Origin: Achatina immaculata
Lineage: Eukaryota; Mollusca; Gastropoda; Stylommatophora; Achatinidae
NCBI GenBank assembly: GCA_009760885.1
Contig: CM019700.1
Span: 878,001-942,000, forward strand
DNA length: 64,000 bases
Reading direction: 5' to 3'
In this document: piece by piece, positions 63,746 to 64,000 of the stretch
Layout of the letters: each line of letters starts with the position of its first letter
Numbering within the stretch: the stretch's first letter is position 1
Position numbers and translations under genes: made by a program
The notes under the pieces: model-generated
The model's database searches: none
What the model was told of the DNA's origin: nothing
Seen by the model: the letters and a program-made list of their open reading frames with translations, nothing else

Positions 63746-64000
63746 TGTTGGTCAACGACCTGTTCTACTCCCTGTTTTAATTGTTCCTAGCAAACGAGGT
63801 CTGCCTGGATGGTGAAGCAGGGCTCATGAAAGTCTCAATGGCTTGTGGATCCTGTTGCCAAAGAGTCTTCAGGCTAGCACCGTCAACTCCGCCCTACTTC
63901 AACACGACCGTTGTGGTTTGTTATACATATCAAAATGTTCGGGTCCAGTCTGTCTCATCACTGTGCTGAAAGCAACACACAAGAGAACTGTCACACAACC
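63746..64000. other. Window end, nothing recognised
   Basis: Unique, balanced-composition sequence. A short frame (63781-63969) has no family feature. Confidence 0.25.

Overview
The window is eukaryotic, gene-poor and repeat-rich. It looks like a lophotrochozoan animal, most probably a mollusc and perhaps a gastropod. That guess rests on the mix of truncated non-LTR retrotransposons, tRNA-derived SINEs and very large (ACT)n, (GATA)n and GAA arrays, together with an ARX-type homeobox gene. No marker here fixes the species.

One protein-coding gene can be supported: an aristaless-related homeobox (ARX) orthologue on the + strand, with all coding exons apparently inside the window. Exon 1 (17512-17647) carries the octapeptide. 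Exon 2 (49355-50117) carries an acidic region and homeodomain positions 1-30. Exon 3 (53899-53944) is only 46 nt. Exon 4 (60255-60938) carries the rest of the homeodomain, a His/Pro-rich stretch and the C-terminal OAR motif. The joined frame is 1629 nt (542 codons plus stop). Intron phases are 1, 2 and 0. The intron 2 donor, which cuts homeodomain codon 31, lies in a 21-bp tandem repeat, so the donor is present three times in frame plus once degenerate. This is the most unusual feature in the window.

Layout: 1-17 kb, upstream of ARX, holds fragments of several LINE families, a mariner split by about 2 kb of inserted DNA, hAT-like MITEs, a SINE split by a MITE, and many micro/minisatellites. 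17.5-49.4 kb is ARX intron 1 (31.7 kb), with a 2.4-kb LINE that keeps endonuclease and reverse-transcriptase pieces and contains a nested SINE, repeated copies of a dispersed family built on a 34-bp module, a LINE nested in a LINE, a minisatellite with higher-order structure, a 21-bp minisatellite and two trinucleotide megarepeats. 50.1-53.9 kb (intron 2) and 53.9-60.3 kb (intron 3) carry further LINE and SINE copies and minisatellites of 22, 27 and 40 bp. 60.9-64 kb holds the presumed ARX 3' UTR with candidate poly(A) signals, a diverged dispersed repeat and a 51-bp minisatellite.

LINE families are labelled A, B, C and so on here for convenience only. Almost all are 5'-truncated, and families A, B and C each end in their own simple-sequence tail: (TGA)n, (ATAAG)n-like and (TGAA/TGAC)n. 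Several nested insertions have readable target-site duplications, so part of the insertion order can be reconstructed. Nearly every other open frame is repeat-derived or a by-product of tandem repeats whose unit length is a multiple of three.
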